Positions 1-5,134 of a stretch of DNA of 5,134 bases are shown here, piece by piece (positions within the stretch are counted from its first letter, which is position 1; the number at the start of each line of letters is the position of its first letter). The notes below the pieces were generated by a model. That model was not told the DNA's origin and did not search any database. It saw nothing but the letters and a program-made list of their open reading frames with translations. This DNA comes from Burkholderiales bacterium (lineage in GTDB: Bacteria; Pseudomonadota; Gammaproteobacteria; Burkholderiales; SG8-39). The translations under genes and the position numbers were made by a program. Location: the NCBI GenBank assembly GCA_016649475.1, contig JAENXP010000242.1, forward strand, positions 1-5,134, given 5' to 3'.

Positions 1-88
1 GGTTGGCGCGCGCAGCGCTCAATGTACGCCACACGCATGCGACAAAACTTATTACGCCGTCAGCGCAGAGGGCGCGCCGGCCGTGGTT

Positions 89-694
89 CTATTTCTCGCC
101 CCAGCGCGCCATCAGCTGGTGCTCGACGCCGAGCTGATCGAGCACGCGCGCGACGATGAAATCGACCACCGCGGCGACGCTCTGCGGCCGGTGGTAGAAG
201 CCCGGGTTGGCCGGCAGGATGACGGCGCCGGCCTGCGCGAGCTTGAGCATGGCCTCCAGATGGATCGCGGAAAAGGGAGTTTCGCGCGGCACCAGCACCA
301 GCTTGCGCCGCTCCTTCAGCATTACGTCCGCGGCGCGCTCGATCAGGTTATCCGACATCCCCGCCGCGACCGCCGCCAGGGTGCCTATGGTGCAGGGGAT
401 GATCACCATGGCATCCGGCGCATTGGAGCCCGAGGCTACCGGCGCGAACCATTCCTCCCGTCCGCACACCCGCAGCTGACCCGGCTGCGCCTTGAAGCGT
501 TCGTTGAACAGCGCTTCGGCCTCCGCGGTGCGCGCAGGCAGAGTGAGGTCCATCTCCTGCCTGGCCACCACCTGCGCCGCCTGCGAGTAGATCAGGTAGA
601 CGCGCACGCCGGCGGCGAGCAGGCATTCGAGCAGGCGTATGCCGTAGGCCATGCCGGAGGCGCCGGTGAGGGCGAGCGTGACGGTCTTATTCAT
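89..694 (-). CDS. ubiX: Flavin prenyltransferase UbiX
   Basis: UbiX joins a dimethylallyl group to FMN, making the prenylated flavin used by UbiD-family decarboxylases, for example in ubiquinone synthesis. It is a soluble cytoplasmic enzyme. The 201-residue product has the family length and motifs: GASG at 11-14, [15 protein letters not shown] at 93-107, [11 protein letters not shown] at 114-124, LVPRETP at 134-140 and PANPGFY at 161-167. By my alignment from memory, the catalytic and binding residues of the Pseudomonas enzyme are all kept: Ser13, Glu47, Arg120, Lys127, Arg137, Glu138, Tyr167 and Trp198. The frame is open for 33 more codons upstream, but those lie inside rapZ and are not family-like. 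I chose the ATG at 692-694, directly before the conserved N-terminal strand. It overlaps the rapZ stop as ATGA. No good Shine-Dalgarno is visible, so translation is probably coupled to rapZ. No ubiD is in the window. Confidence 0.96.
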   Translation of the reverse strand: MNKTVTLALTGASGMAYGIRLLECLLAAGVRVYLIYSQAAQVVARQEMDLTLPARTAEAEALFNERFKAQPGQLRVCGREEWFAPVASGSNAPDAMVIIPCTIGTLAAVAAGMSDNLIERAADVMLKERRKLVLVPRETPFSAIHLEAMLKLAQAGAVILPANPGFYHRPQSVAAVVDFIVARVLDQLGVEHQLMARWGEK

Positions 695-1527
695 TTGATC
701 TGCCGGTGCCGAATCATCACCTGGTTGGCGGCGCCGAAGGCTGAGCCCAGGCGTTCGACGAAATACACCGAACGGTGCTGTCCGCCGGTGCAACCTACGG
801 CTACCGTCAGATAGCTGCGGTTCTCGCGCACGAAGGCAGGCAGCCAGGTGGCGATGAAAGCGTGTATGTCGCGATACATGTCCTGCGTCGCTTCGTCATT
901 TTCCAGGAAGGCGGCGACCGCTGTGTCCAGGCCGGTCAGTTCGCGCAAACCGGGCTCGTAATACGGGTTGGGCAGACAGCGCACGTCGAACACGAAATCG
1001 GCGTCCAGCGGTATCCCCTGCTTGAAGCCGAAGGACTCGAACAACAGCGTCATGCGCGAGCGGTCGATTTCGACCAGGTTCTTGACCCAGCTGCGCAGGG
1101 CGTTGGGCGAGAGTTCGCTGGTATCGATGTGGTGGCCGAATTCGCCTATATCGCCCAGAAGTTCGCGTTCGCGCGCGATGCTCTCGGCCACGGTAAGCCC
1201 GCCCTGGCTCAATGGATGGCGCCGCCGCGTTTCGGAGAAACGCTTGATCAGGGTTTCGTCCTTGGCCTCCAGGAACAGCAGCCTCACGTCCACCCCGCCC
1301 TGCTTGAGCGCCGAGACGGTCTGCGGCAGCTGGCGCACCGAAGCGCCGCTGCGCGCGTCCATGCTCAGCGCTACCTGCTCATGGCCGGAGCCGGTGAGCG
1401 ACTCGAGCAAGGGCACCACCAGTCCAACCGGAAGATTGTCCACGCAGTAGTAGCCGCTGTCCTCCAGCACATTTAGCGCGACGCTCTTGCCCGAACCGGA
1501 CAGACCGCTGATCAGTACCAGTTGCAT
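691..1527 (-). CDS. rapZ: RNase adaptor / nucleotide-binding protein RapZ (YhbJ/YvcJ family)
   Basis: In E. coli RapZ binds glucosamine-6-phosphate and directs RNase E to the small RNA GlmZ, controlling glmS. The betaproteobacterial RNA partner is unknown, so only the family role is safe. The product is 278 residues (E. coli 284). It has an N-terminal P-loop, GLSGSGKS at 8-15, then the family motif YYCVDNLP at 26-33. The C-terminal domain carries [26 protein letters not shown] at 165-190 and the ligand loop [10 protein letters not shown] at 245-254. It ends in a short basic tail, RHRQIK, where the E. coli protein has its RNA-binding basic patch. The frame extends 16 codons further to an ATG at 1573-1575, but those residues do not fit the family. 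The ATG at 1525-1527 starts the first beta strand, MQLVLISG. No clear Shine-Dalgarno precedes it, and the start lies in an inverted repeat. The gene overlaps ubiX by 4 nt. A 296-nt gap separates it from psiF, so it may have its own promoter. Confidence 0.95.
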   Translation of the reverse strand: MQLVLISGLSGSGKSVALNVLEDSGYYCVDNLPVGLVVPLLESLTGSGHEQVALSMDARSGASVRQLPQTVSALKQGGVDVRLLFLEAKDETLIKRFSETRRRHPLSQGGLTVAESIARERELLGDIGEFGHHIDTSELSPNALRSWVKNLVEIDRSRMTLLFESFGFKQGIPLDADFVFDVRCLPNPYYEPGLRELTGLDTAVAAFLENDEATQDMYRDIHAFIATWLPAFVRENRSYLTVAVGCTGGQHRSVYFVERLGSAFGAANQVMIRHRQIK

Positions 1528-1543
1528 GGCATCAGGATGCCAT
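1526..1543 (-). promoter_or_regulatory. Perfect inverted repeat covering the rapZ start
   Basis: The plus strand reads atggcatc-ag-gatgccat, an 8-bp perfect inverted repeat with a 2-nt centre; as RNA, 7 bp with a 4-nt loop is the realistic fold. In the rapZ transcript the 3' arm includes the first two bases of the start codon, and the hairpin fills the place where a Shine-Dalgarno should be. It could limit ribosome access or be a protein-binding site. The structure is directly visible; the function is inference. Confidence 0.4.
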
Positions 1544-1610
1544 CTGGGTGCGTCAGTATGCCAATCCACGGGCACCCTGCGCGCCGCGAGGCACGCGCGG
1601 GCTGGTCCTT

Positions 1611-1641
1611 AAACGAAAGGGCGCAAGCAATGCTCGCGCCC
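1611..1641 (-). terminator. Terminator-like hairpin downstream of psiF
   Basis: Read on the minus strand, GGGCGC pairs with GCGCCC (1636-1641 with 1619-1624). Beyond a one-base mismatch there are three more pairs (AGC/GCT) and a 3-nt loop. TTTCGTTT follows directly at 1618-1611. The stem and broken T-tract resemble a modest intrinsic terminator for transcription coming through psiF. It lies about 180 nt after the psiF stop, beyond the REP pair, and its core resembles the REP palindrome, so it may be a decayed REP unit instead. Confidence 0.42.
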
Positions 1642-1705
1642 CTAGTTCGACGACGCCGAAATTGCGAAACAATGTGGCGCGCAAGCACATGGCCGGCGCA
1701 CCCTC

Positions 1706-1759
1706 GTGGGAGCGAGCTTGCTCGCGAAGCCTGGTATTCGCGAGCAGGCTCGCTCCCAC
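1706..1759. repeat. Inverted pair of REP units (REPIN-like element)
   Basis: Two 23-nt arms, at 1706-1728 and 1737-1759, are reverse complements except for one position (T at 1718 opposite G at 1747, a G-T wobble), around an 8-nt loop. Each arm is a REP-like unit: a GGAG head (1709-1712; as CTCC at 1753-1756) followed by its own palindrome, cgagc-tt-gctcg at 1713-1724 and cgagc-ag-gctcg at 1741-1752. A GTAG/GGAG tetranucleotide beside an imperfect palindrome is the known signature of REP sequences moved by RAYT (TnpA-REP) transposases. Pairing of two inverted units is the REPIN layout best known from Pseudomonas. The sequence looks like the common Pseudomonas type. It sits between psiF and rapZ, the usual intergenic setting. 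No RAYT gene is in the window. Confidence 0.8.
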
Positions 1760-1823
1760 AACTTCCTCTGCATGGCGGGTATGCTTCGAAATTAGTATGC
1801 CGCGATACTAGTTCAGAGCCTCG

Positions 1824-2216
1824 CTAGGCCTTGAGACACTCGCTCATGAATTTCTTGCGCTCGTCGCCTTTGAGTTGCTTTGCGCCGGCCTCCTTGTTGC
1901 AGTAACCCATCTTCTGCTTCTGATCCGTGGGCTTTTTTGCCGCGACCTTGGCTGCCGCCGGTTCTTCCGCCGCCGCCTTGGGTGCGGTATCTGCGCCCTT
2001 CAAGCAGCTGCTCATGAACTTCTTGCGCTCGTCGCCCTTGAGTTGTTTCGCGCCGGCTTCCTTGTTGCAATCAGCCATTTTGTTCTGCTGGGCGCTTGTC
2101 TGCTTTTCCGCCGCGGGCGCTGCGGCTTTTTCGGCCGGTTTCTTGTCCTGGGCCTGCGCCACGGACACGCAAAACAACCCTGCCATCAGTGCTGCCGTCA
2201 ACTTGCTCATGCTCAT
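1824..2216 (-). CDS. psiF: Exported PsiF-repeat protein
   Basis: This is a small secreted or periplasmic protein of unknown function. PsiF was named in E. coli as phosphate-starvation inducible; that regulation is not shown here. The 130-residue product starts with a signal peptide: a Lys at position 5, a hydrophobic core at about 6-18, and likely cleavage after AQA at 20-22. Two copies of the PsiF repeat follow, at about 43-74 and 99-130. Each has QxxKMxxCNKEAGAKQLKGDERKKFM and a closing SxCLK. Cysteines at 50, 71, 106 and 127 give one pair per repeat, fitting disulfides in the periplasm. The linkers are rich in Ala, Lys, Pro and Glu and look flexible. The first ATG is preferred because AAGGAG lies 6 nt upstream; the second Met, two codons later, would be too far from it. 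The gene lies 67 nt after hprK with no strong promoter visible, and breaks the usual hprK-rapZ adjacency. Confidence 0.9.
   Translation of the reverse strand: MSMSKLTAALMAGLFCVSVAQAQDKKPAEKAAAPAAEKQTSAQQNKMADCNKEAGAKQLKGDERKKFMSSCLKGADTAPKAAAEEPAAAKVAAKKPTDQKQKMGYCNKEAGAKQLKGDERKKFMSECLKA
1843..2069 (-). repeat. Internal DNA duplication encoding the two PsiF repeats
   Basis: Bases 1843-1901 and 2011-2069 match over 59 nt with 5 differences, at a spacing of exactly 168 nt (56 codons). All five differences are silent, so 19 residues from NKEAGAKQ to KKFMS are identical in both copies. The flanking parts of each repeat (for example MADC against MGYC) have diverged. Confidence 0.85.
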
Positions 2217-2222
2217 GATTCT

Positions 2223-2228
2223 CTCCTT
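2223..2228 (-). promoter_or_regulatory. Shine-Dalgarno for psiF
   Basis: AAGGAG on the minus strand ends 6 nt before the ATG at 2214-2216. It settles the choice of the first of two close Met codons. It is one of only two strong ribosome-binding sites in the window, suggesting psiF is translated independently of hprK. Confidence 0.8.
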
Positions 2229-2283
2229 GGTTTCGACTGGTTCATATAGGGGACCACGAACCGCATAACGCCAAAACCAGGAA

Positions 2284-3222
2284 TCAGTTGACCTCGCGCT
2301 TCAGTTCTCCCGTTTGCCGGGCGATGAATTCCTGCGTGCTGTCGTAGCCGCGCAGTTGCAGTATGTAATTGCGCACGGCCGCCTCCACCAGTACTGCCAG
2401 GTTGCGTCCGGCGGCCACCGGGATGACGATTTCGCGTATGGGCAGGCCGAGGATATCCTCGGTGAGTTCGTGCAGAGGCAGGCGCTCGGTCGCGGCAACG
2501 CCGGCCCGATCCGGTTTCGCCAGGTGCACGATCAGCTTGAGGTTCATCTTCGGCCGCACCGCCGTCTCGCCGAAAATGACGCGGATGTTGAGCACGCCCA
2601 GGCCGCGCACTTCGAGAAAATCCTTGAGCAGCGGCGGGCAGCGACCCTCCAGGGTCTTGGACGCGATGCGCGAAATCTCTACCACGTCGTCGGCAACCAG
2701 GCCGTGGCCGCGGCTGATCAATTCCAGCGCGAGTTCGCTCTTGCCTACGCCCGATTCGCCGGTAATCAGCACGCCCAGCCCAAGCACGTCCACGAACACA
2801 CCATGCCTGGAAGTCGAGTCTGCCAGCGCTTTGGCGAGGTAACGGCGCAGCGTATCGATGACGGCATCGGCAGCCGACGCGGTCGCCAGCACCGGCACGT
2901 TTCGCGCCTGCGCCGAACTCAGCAAGGCCGCCGGCGCCGCAACGCCGTCGGCGAGCATGACGGCGGCCGGTTCAGCCGCAAACAGATTGGCAATGACCTG
3001 GCCGCTGGCGTCGCCGCTATACCCGTCTATATAGGCCAGCTCACGCTGGCCCAGCACCTGGATGCGGTTCGGATGAATCAGGTTGAGATGGCCGACCAGC
3101 GCTGCGGTATCGGCGCTGTCGCGGCGTACCGGCAGCGCTTCGCCGCCGCGGCCGGTGACCCAGACCAGGCCTAGTCTTGCGGCGTTGTCTTCATACAGCC
3201 GCGCGATGCTGGTCTGTAACAT
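2284..3222 (-). CDS. hprK: HPr kinase/phosphorylase
   Basis: HprK phosphorylates the PTS carrier HPr on a regulatory serine using ATP or pyrophosphate, and also removes that phosphate. It is a cytoplasmic hexamer in characterised cases. The 312-residue product has full family length. The N-terminal domain (about 1-130) is the less conserved HprK_N part. The C-terminal catalytic domain shows His140 in RHGVFVD, the P-loop GESGVGKS at 155-162, GHGLVADD at 172-179 with the Asp pair 178/179, and the HprK signature LEVRGLGVLNIR at 203-214. All key residues are present, so the enzyme should be active. The start at 3220-3222 gives MLQTSIARLYEDN, matching family N-termini. It lies inside the end of ptsN (32-nt overlap) with only a weak ribosome-binding site, so coupled translation with ptsN is likely. 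HPr itself is not in the window. Confidence 0.97.
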   Translation of the reverse strand: MLQTSIARLYEDNAARLGLVWVTGRGGEALPVRRDSADTAALVGHLNLIHPNRIQVLGQRELAYIDGYSGDASGQVIANLFAAEPAAVMLADGVAAPAALLSSAQARNVPVLATASAADAVIDTLRRYLAKALADSTSRHGVFVDVLGLGVLITGESGVGKSELALELISRGHGLVADDVVEISRIASKTLEGRCPPLLKDFLEVRGLGVLNIRVIFGETAVRPKMNLKLIVHLAKPDRAGVAATERLPLHELTEDILGLPIREIVIPVAAGRNLAVLVEAAVRNYILQLRGYDSTQEFIARQTGELKREVN

Positions 3223-3676
3223 CCGGTTGCCAATTGGCTATGAGCTGGTGCAGCGTACTGACGTCGTTGGTCTGGATCAACTGCTCGCGCAGATTGGGAT
3301 CGGAAAACATCTGCGCCAGTTCCGACAGGATTTGCAGGTGCTGCTCGGTTGCCTGCTCAGGTACCAGCAGGACGAACAACAACTGGACCGGCTTGCCGTC
3401 TGGCGAGTCGAAGGGTACCGGCGTGCTCAGGCGCACGAAAGCTGCAACCGCTTCGCGCAAACCCTTGATCCTGCCGTGTGGAATAGCCACCCCCTGGCCC
3501 AGGCCGGTCGACCCCAGGCGCTCGCGCGCGAACAGGCTGTCGAACACCAGGCTCCGCGCAAGGCCTTGGTTATTCTCGAAAATAAGGCCGGCTTGCTCGA
3601 ACATGCGCTTCTTGCTGCTGACTTCGAGGTCGAGGACGATGTTGGACGGCGGCAACAGTTTTGAGATCAGGTTCAT
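3191..3676 (-). CDS. ptsN: PTS IIA-like nitrogen regulatory protein (EIIA-Ntr)
   Basis: PtsN is the terminal phosphoacceptor of the nitrogen phosphotransferase chain. It regulates partner proteins, such as potassium transport and stress functions in E. coli, rather than sugar uptake. The 161-residue product is one EIIA type 2 domain of normal length. The phosphorylated histidine is His67 in GVAIPHGR (62-69); the second conserved histidine is His113 in TEQHLQIL. The N-terminus, MNLISKLLPPSNIVLDLEVSS, is family-like, which supports the ATG at 3674-3676. Unusually, the 15 nt before the ATG are almost all pyrimidine and carry no Shine-Dalgarno. The gene is separated from hpf by a structured 145-nt gap and overlaps hprK at its 3' end. 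The partner phosphotransferases (EI-Ntr, HPr/NPr) are not in the window. Confidence 0.97.
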   Translation of the reverse strand: MNLISKLLPPSNIVLDLEVSSKKRMFEQAGLIFENNQGLARSLVFDSLFARERLGSTGLGQGVAIPHGRIKGLREAVAAFVRLSTPVPFDSPDGKPVQLLFVLLVPEQATEQHLQILSELAQMFSDPNLREQLIQTNDVSTLHQLIANWQPDVTDQHRAAV

Positions 3677-3701
3677 AGAGAAAGAGAAGTATGCGGAGGG
3701 A

Positions 3702-3737
3702 TTTCGGCACGCCTGGGCAAGGCCGGGGATGCCGAAA
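3702..3737 (-). promoter_or_regulatory. Hairpin in the ptsN leader
   Basis: The plus-strand arms tttcggca (3702-3709) and tgccgaaa (3730-3737) are perfect 8-bp reverse complements. Inside the loop, gcct (3711-3714) pairs with aggc (3720-3723). In the transcript the stem ends 25 nt before the ptsN ATG. No T-tract follows, so it does not look like a terminator. A role in translation control or RNA stability is inference. Confidence 0.45.
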
Positions 3738-3745
3738 AGCGCGCC

Positions 3746-3774
3746 ATTTTACCGCAATTCCCCGGGTCTGTTGG
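3746..3774 (-). promoter_or_regulatory. Weak sigma-70-type promoter candidate for ptsN
   Basis: Minus-strand TAAAAT at 3751-3746 matches the -10 consensus at 5 of 6 positions. With a 17-nt spacer the -35 hexamer would be CCAACA (3774-3769), matching only 3 of 6. A start about 7 nt downstream would give a leader of roughly 60 nt containing the 3702-3737 hairpin. The cluster could equally be read through from rpoN-hpf. Confidence 0.3.
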
Positions 3775-3815
3775 CATCCGTCGCGCCCACGTGCTGAAGG
3801 CCAACAAATCCCGGG
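3761..3815 (-). promoter_or_regulatory. Long two-part inverted repeat just after hpf
   Basis: The outer arms cccggg (3761-3766 and 3810-3815) and inner arms tgttggc (3769-3775) and gccaaca (3800-3806) are nested and symmetric. They are separated by a small internal loop (tc against aat) and close a 24-nt loop. The RNA would start 6 nt after the hpf stop. No U-tract follows, so it reads as a stability or processing hairpin, or a DNA operator (TGTTGGC-N24-GCCAACA), rather than a terminator. It overlaps the proposed -35 of ptsN. Confidence 0.45.
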
Positions 3816-3821
3816 CCCGGC

Positions 3822-4145
3822 TTACTCTTCCGCCACCTGGCGTTTAAGGGCGTCATGGGGGTGGGAATAGGTTTTTTGCTTGTGCTTGATGATCTGGCGG
3901 TCCAGTTTGTCCATCATCAGGTCTATCGCCGCATACAGGTCCTCGTCGTCGCTTTCGACGTGGATGTCCTTGCCGCGCATGTGCACGCTTATTTCCGCCT
4001 TCTGCCTCAGTTTTTGCACAGAAAGGATGACGTTGACGTCGATAACCTGGTCGAAATGGCGCTGAATCCGTTCCAGCTTGGACATGACGTAATCGCGGAT
4101 TGCCTGAGTAACCTCGACGTGATGACCACTGACCTGAACGTTCAT
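3822..4145 (-). CDS. hpf: Ribosome hibernation promoting factor (short HPF / RaiA family)
   Basis: HPF binds the decoding region of the 30S subunit and helps form inactive 100S ribosome dimers when growth slows. The 107-residue product is the short type (E. coli HPF 95 residues, RaiA 113); it lacks the C-terminal dimerisation domain of long HPF. The S30AE fold is readable: a first strand MNVQVSGHHVEVT, a helix at about 14-30, strands including AEISVHMRGKDIHVES (50-65), and a helix containing DLYAAIDLMMDKLDRQIIKHK (69-89), very close to E. coli DMYAAIDGLIDKLARQLTKHK. AAAGGAG at 4152-4158 lies 6 nt upstream of the ATG. The gene follows rpoN after 18 nt, so the two are almost certainly cotranscribed. 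After the stop comes a strong inverted repeat. Confidence 0.96.
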   Translation of the reverse strand: MNVQVSGHHVEVTQAIRDYVMSKLERIQRHFDQVIDVNVILSVQKLRQKAEISVHMRGKDIHVESDDEDLYAAIDLMMDKLDRQIIKHKQKTYSHPHDALKRQVAEE

Positions 4146-4151
4146 CTTGGA

Positions 4152-4158
4152 CTCCTTT
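4152..4158 (-). promoter_or_regulatory. Shine-Dalgarno for hpf
   Basis: AAAGGAG on the minus strand ends 6 nt before the hpf ATG at 4143-4145, inside the 18-nt gap after the rpoN stop. It supports independent, efficient translation of hpf from the shared transcript. Confidence 0.8.
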
Positions 4159-4163
4159 CGAAT

Positions 4164-5134
4164 TTACAACAACTTGCGCAAGCTTACCGGTGGAATATTC
4201 AGGGATTCCCGGTACTTGGCGATGGTGCGACGAGCGACCACGATGCCTTGCTCACCGAGAATTCGAGCTATCTCGCTGTCGGACAGGGGTTTCTTGCCGT
4301 CCTCGGCGTCGACTAACTGCTTCAGCAGCGCGCGGATCGCCGTGGCCGAACAGGCGCCGCCGGTTTCTGTGGCCACATGGCTGCCGAAAAAATATTTCAG
4401 TTCGAAAATCCCGCGCGGCGTGGCCATGAATTTCTGCGTGGTGACACGCGATACCGTGGATTCGTGCAGGCTCAGGGTTTCGGCTATTTCGCGCAGCACC
4501 AGCGGCCGCATCGCGACTTCGCCGTGATCGAGGAAATGGCGCTGCCGCTCCACGATCGCCTGCGTTACGCGCAGTATCGTCTCGAAGCGCTGCTGCACGT
4601 TCTTGATCAGCCAGCGCGCTTCCTGCAACTGGCTGGACATCTGTCCGGAGGCCGAATGCTGCTTGTCCTGCAGAATGCTCGCGTACATGCGGTTGATGCG
4701 CAGCTTCGGCATGGCATCGGGGTTGAGGCTGGCGACCCAGGCGTTCTTCACCTTTCTCACGACTACGTCGGGCACGATATAGCGCGTCTCGTTCGTCGAA
4801 TATTCGGCGCCGGGATGCGGGTTCAGGCTTTGGATCAGGTGTTGCGCCTCGCGCAGGCTCTCGTCGTCGCAGTGCAGTTGCCGTTTCAGCCGCGCGTAGT
4901 CGTGCGCGGCGAGCGCCTCCAGGTGCTTGTGAACGATGGTGATAGCGAGTTCGCGCGCCGGAGCGTCGGCGGACAGCGCTTTCAATTGCAGCTCCAGGCA
5001 TTCGGCGGGCGTGCGCGCGCCGACTCCGGTGGGATCGAAACTCTGCAGATGATGCAAGGCGATCTGCAGCTCGTCGAGCTCGACCTCCAGTTCCGGCGGC
5101 AGCATTTCGGCGATTTCCTCGAGGCTCTGCGACA
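4164..5134 (-). CDS. rpoN: RNA polymerase sigma-54 factor RpoN (5' end outside window)
   Basis: RpoN directs RNA polymerase to -24/-12 promoters and needs an AAA+ enhancer-binding protein for open-complex formation. About 322 C-terminal residues are visible. The frame is open to the right edge (reading [13 protein letters not shown]), and roughly 155 N-terminal residues are probably missing compared with E. coli (477), including the activator-interacting region I. Visible landmarks are [16 protein letters not shown] of the core-binding domain (about 5005-5042), LNPHPG (4809-4826), the DNA-binding helix-turn-helix with HESTVSRV and [12 protein letters not shown] (4386-4466), and the RpoN box [10 protein letters not shown] (4206-4235) that contacts the -24 element. 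All are intact, so the visible part looks functional. The Met at 5103-5105 is internal, not the start. hpf follows after 18 nt. Confidence 0.97.
   Translation of the reverse strand, partial: SQSLEEIAEMLPPELEVELDELQIALHHLQSFDPTGVGARTPAECLELQLKALSADAPARELAITIVHKHLEALAAHDYARLKRQLHCDDESLREAQHLIQSLNPHPGAEYSTNETRYIVPDVVVRKVKNAWVASLNPDAMPKLRINRMYASILQDKQHSASGQMSSQLQEARWLIKNVQQRFETILRVTQAIVERQRHFLDHGEVAMRPLVLREIAETLSLHESTVSRVTTQKFMATPRGIFELKYFFGSHVATETGGACSATAIRALLKQLVDAEDGKKPLSDSEIARILGEQGIVVARRTIAKYRESLNIPPVSLRKLL

Larger units (their letters stand above)
1528..1823. other. Non-coding gap between psiF and rapZ
   Basis: This 296-nt stretch has no convincing gene. From the psiF side it holds the REP pair (1706-1759), the terminator-like hairpin (1611-1641), a GC-rich imperfect hairpin at about 1579-1598, and the inverted repeat at the rapZ start. 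Short open frames on both strands translate the REP arms and are not protein-like. I see no good promoter for rapZ. The best -10-like match on the minus strand is CATACT at 1555-1560, and it lacks a -35 partner. Confidence 0.7.

Noticed and set aside
1..38. Possible start of another minus-strand gene (ATG at 36-38, reading MRVAYIERCARQ to the left edge)
   Set aside because: Only 12 codons are visible, with no Shine-Dalgarno and no recognisable motif.
39..88. Terminator for ubiX
   Set aside because: GC-rich palindromic bits such as ggcgcgcc are present, but no stem with a following T-run on the minus strand.
83..814. Long plus-strand open frames opposite ubiX, rapZ, hprK and ptsN
   Set aside because: They are antisense to conserved genes, rich in Arg, Gln and Ala, lack family motifs, and are expected in GC-rich DNA.
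1553..1759. Minus-strand open frame of 68 codons in the psiF-rapZ gap (and plus-strand frames there)
   Set aside because: It translates one REP arm and the hairpins, has no ribosome-binding site, and resembles the spurious proteins often called over REP sequences.
1555..1801. 8-bp direct repeat agtatgcc at 1555-1562 and 1794-1801, flanking the REP pair, as a target-site duplication
   Set aside because: An 8-bp repeat within about 300 nt is expected by chance, and it does not sit at the edges of the REP element.
2229..2283. Promoter for psiF (TATATG near 2246-2251)
   Set aside because: The -10 match is 4 of 6 and the only TTG-containing -35 (TTGGCG) would need a 20-nt spacer.
3811..3820. The ccgggcccgg palindrome after hpf as an intrinsic terminator
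   Set aside because: It has no loop space on its own and is followed by GATTTGTT rather than a U-run; it is better explained as part of the larger 3761-3815 inverted repeat.
1..5134. A novel defence, phage or mobile gene system
   Set aside because: All protein-coding space is taken by recognised conserved genes; no transposase, integrase, toxin, nuclease or CRISPR repeats are seen.

Overview
This window looks like a chromosomal housekeeping region of a GC-rich betaproteobacterium. The assignment rests on gene content and order: rpoN, hpf, ptsN, hprK and rapZ in a row. The rpoN-hpf-ptsN-rapZ core is shared with gammaproteobacteria such as E. coli. An HPr kinase/phosphorylase gene inside the cluster is typical of betaproteobacteria. 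I cannot name genus or species from the sequence alone.

Every gene I can support is on the minus strand, so transcription runs from high to low coordinates. In that order: the 3' two-thirds of rpoN (sigma-54; its 5' end lies beyond the right edge), hpf (hibernation factor, 18 nt after rpoN), a structured 145-nt gap, ptsN (EIIA-Ntr), hprK (overlapping the ptsN end by 32 nt), psiF (a small exported PsiF-repeat protein, 67 nt after hprK), a 296-nt non-coding gap, rapZ, and ubiX (flavin prenyltransferase, joined to rapZ by an ATGA start/stop overlap). Bases 1-88 hold no gene I can assign.

The genes form a recognisable regulatory group. RpoN is the alternative sigma factor. PtsN is the output protein of the nitrogen-related phosphotransferase system. 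HprK reversibly phosphorylates the PTS carrier HPr on serine. RapZ is the nucleotide-binding adaptor that in enterobacteria ties amino-sugar status to RNA decay. HPF parks ribosomes in slow growth. UbiX makes the prenyl-FMN cofactor for UbiD-type decarboxylases and is an unrelated passenger by function. PsiF is the unexpected member and has no established function.

The least ordinary parts are non-coding. (1) The psiF-rapZ gap holds a near-perfect inverted pair of REP units with GGAG heads, which has the layout of a REPIN. A terminator-like hairpin nearby may be a decayed third unit. (2) The hpf-ptsN gap is filled by two hairpins around a -10-like hexamer, and ptsN has a pyrimidine-rich leader with no Shine-Dalgarno. 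(3) The rapZ start codon sits in a perfect 8-bp inverted repeat, again without a clear Shine-Dalgarno. I see no phage, transposase gene, CRISPR array, tRNA or rRNA, and no evidence of a wholly new system.
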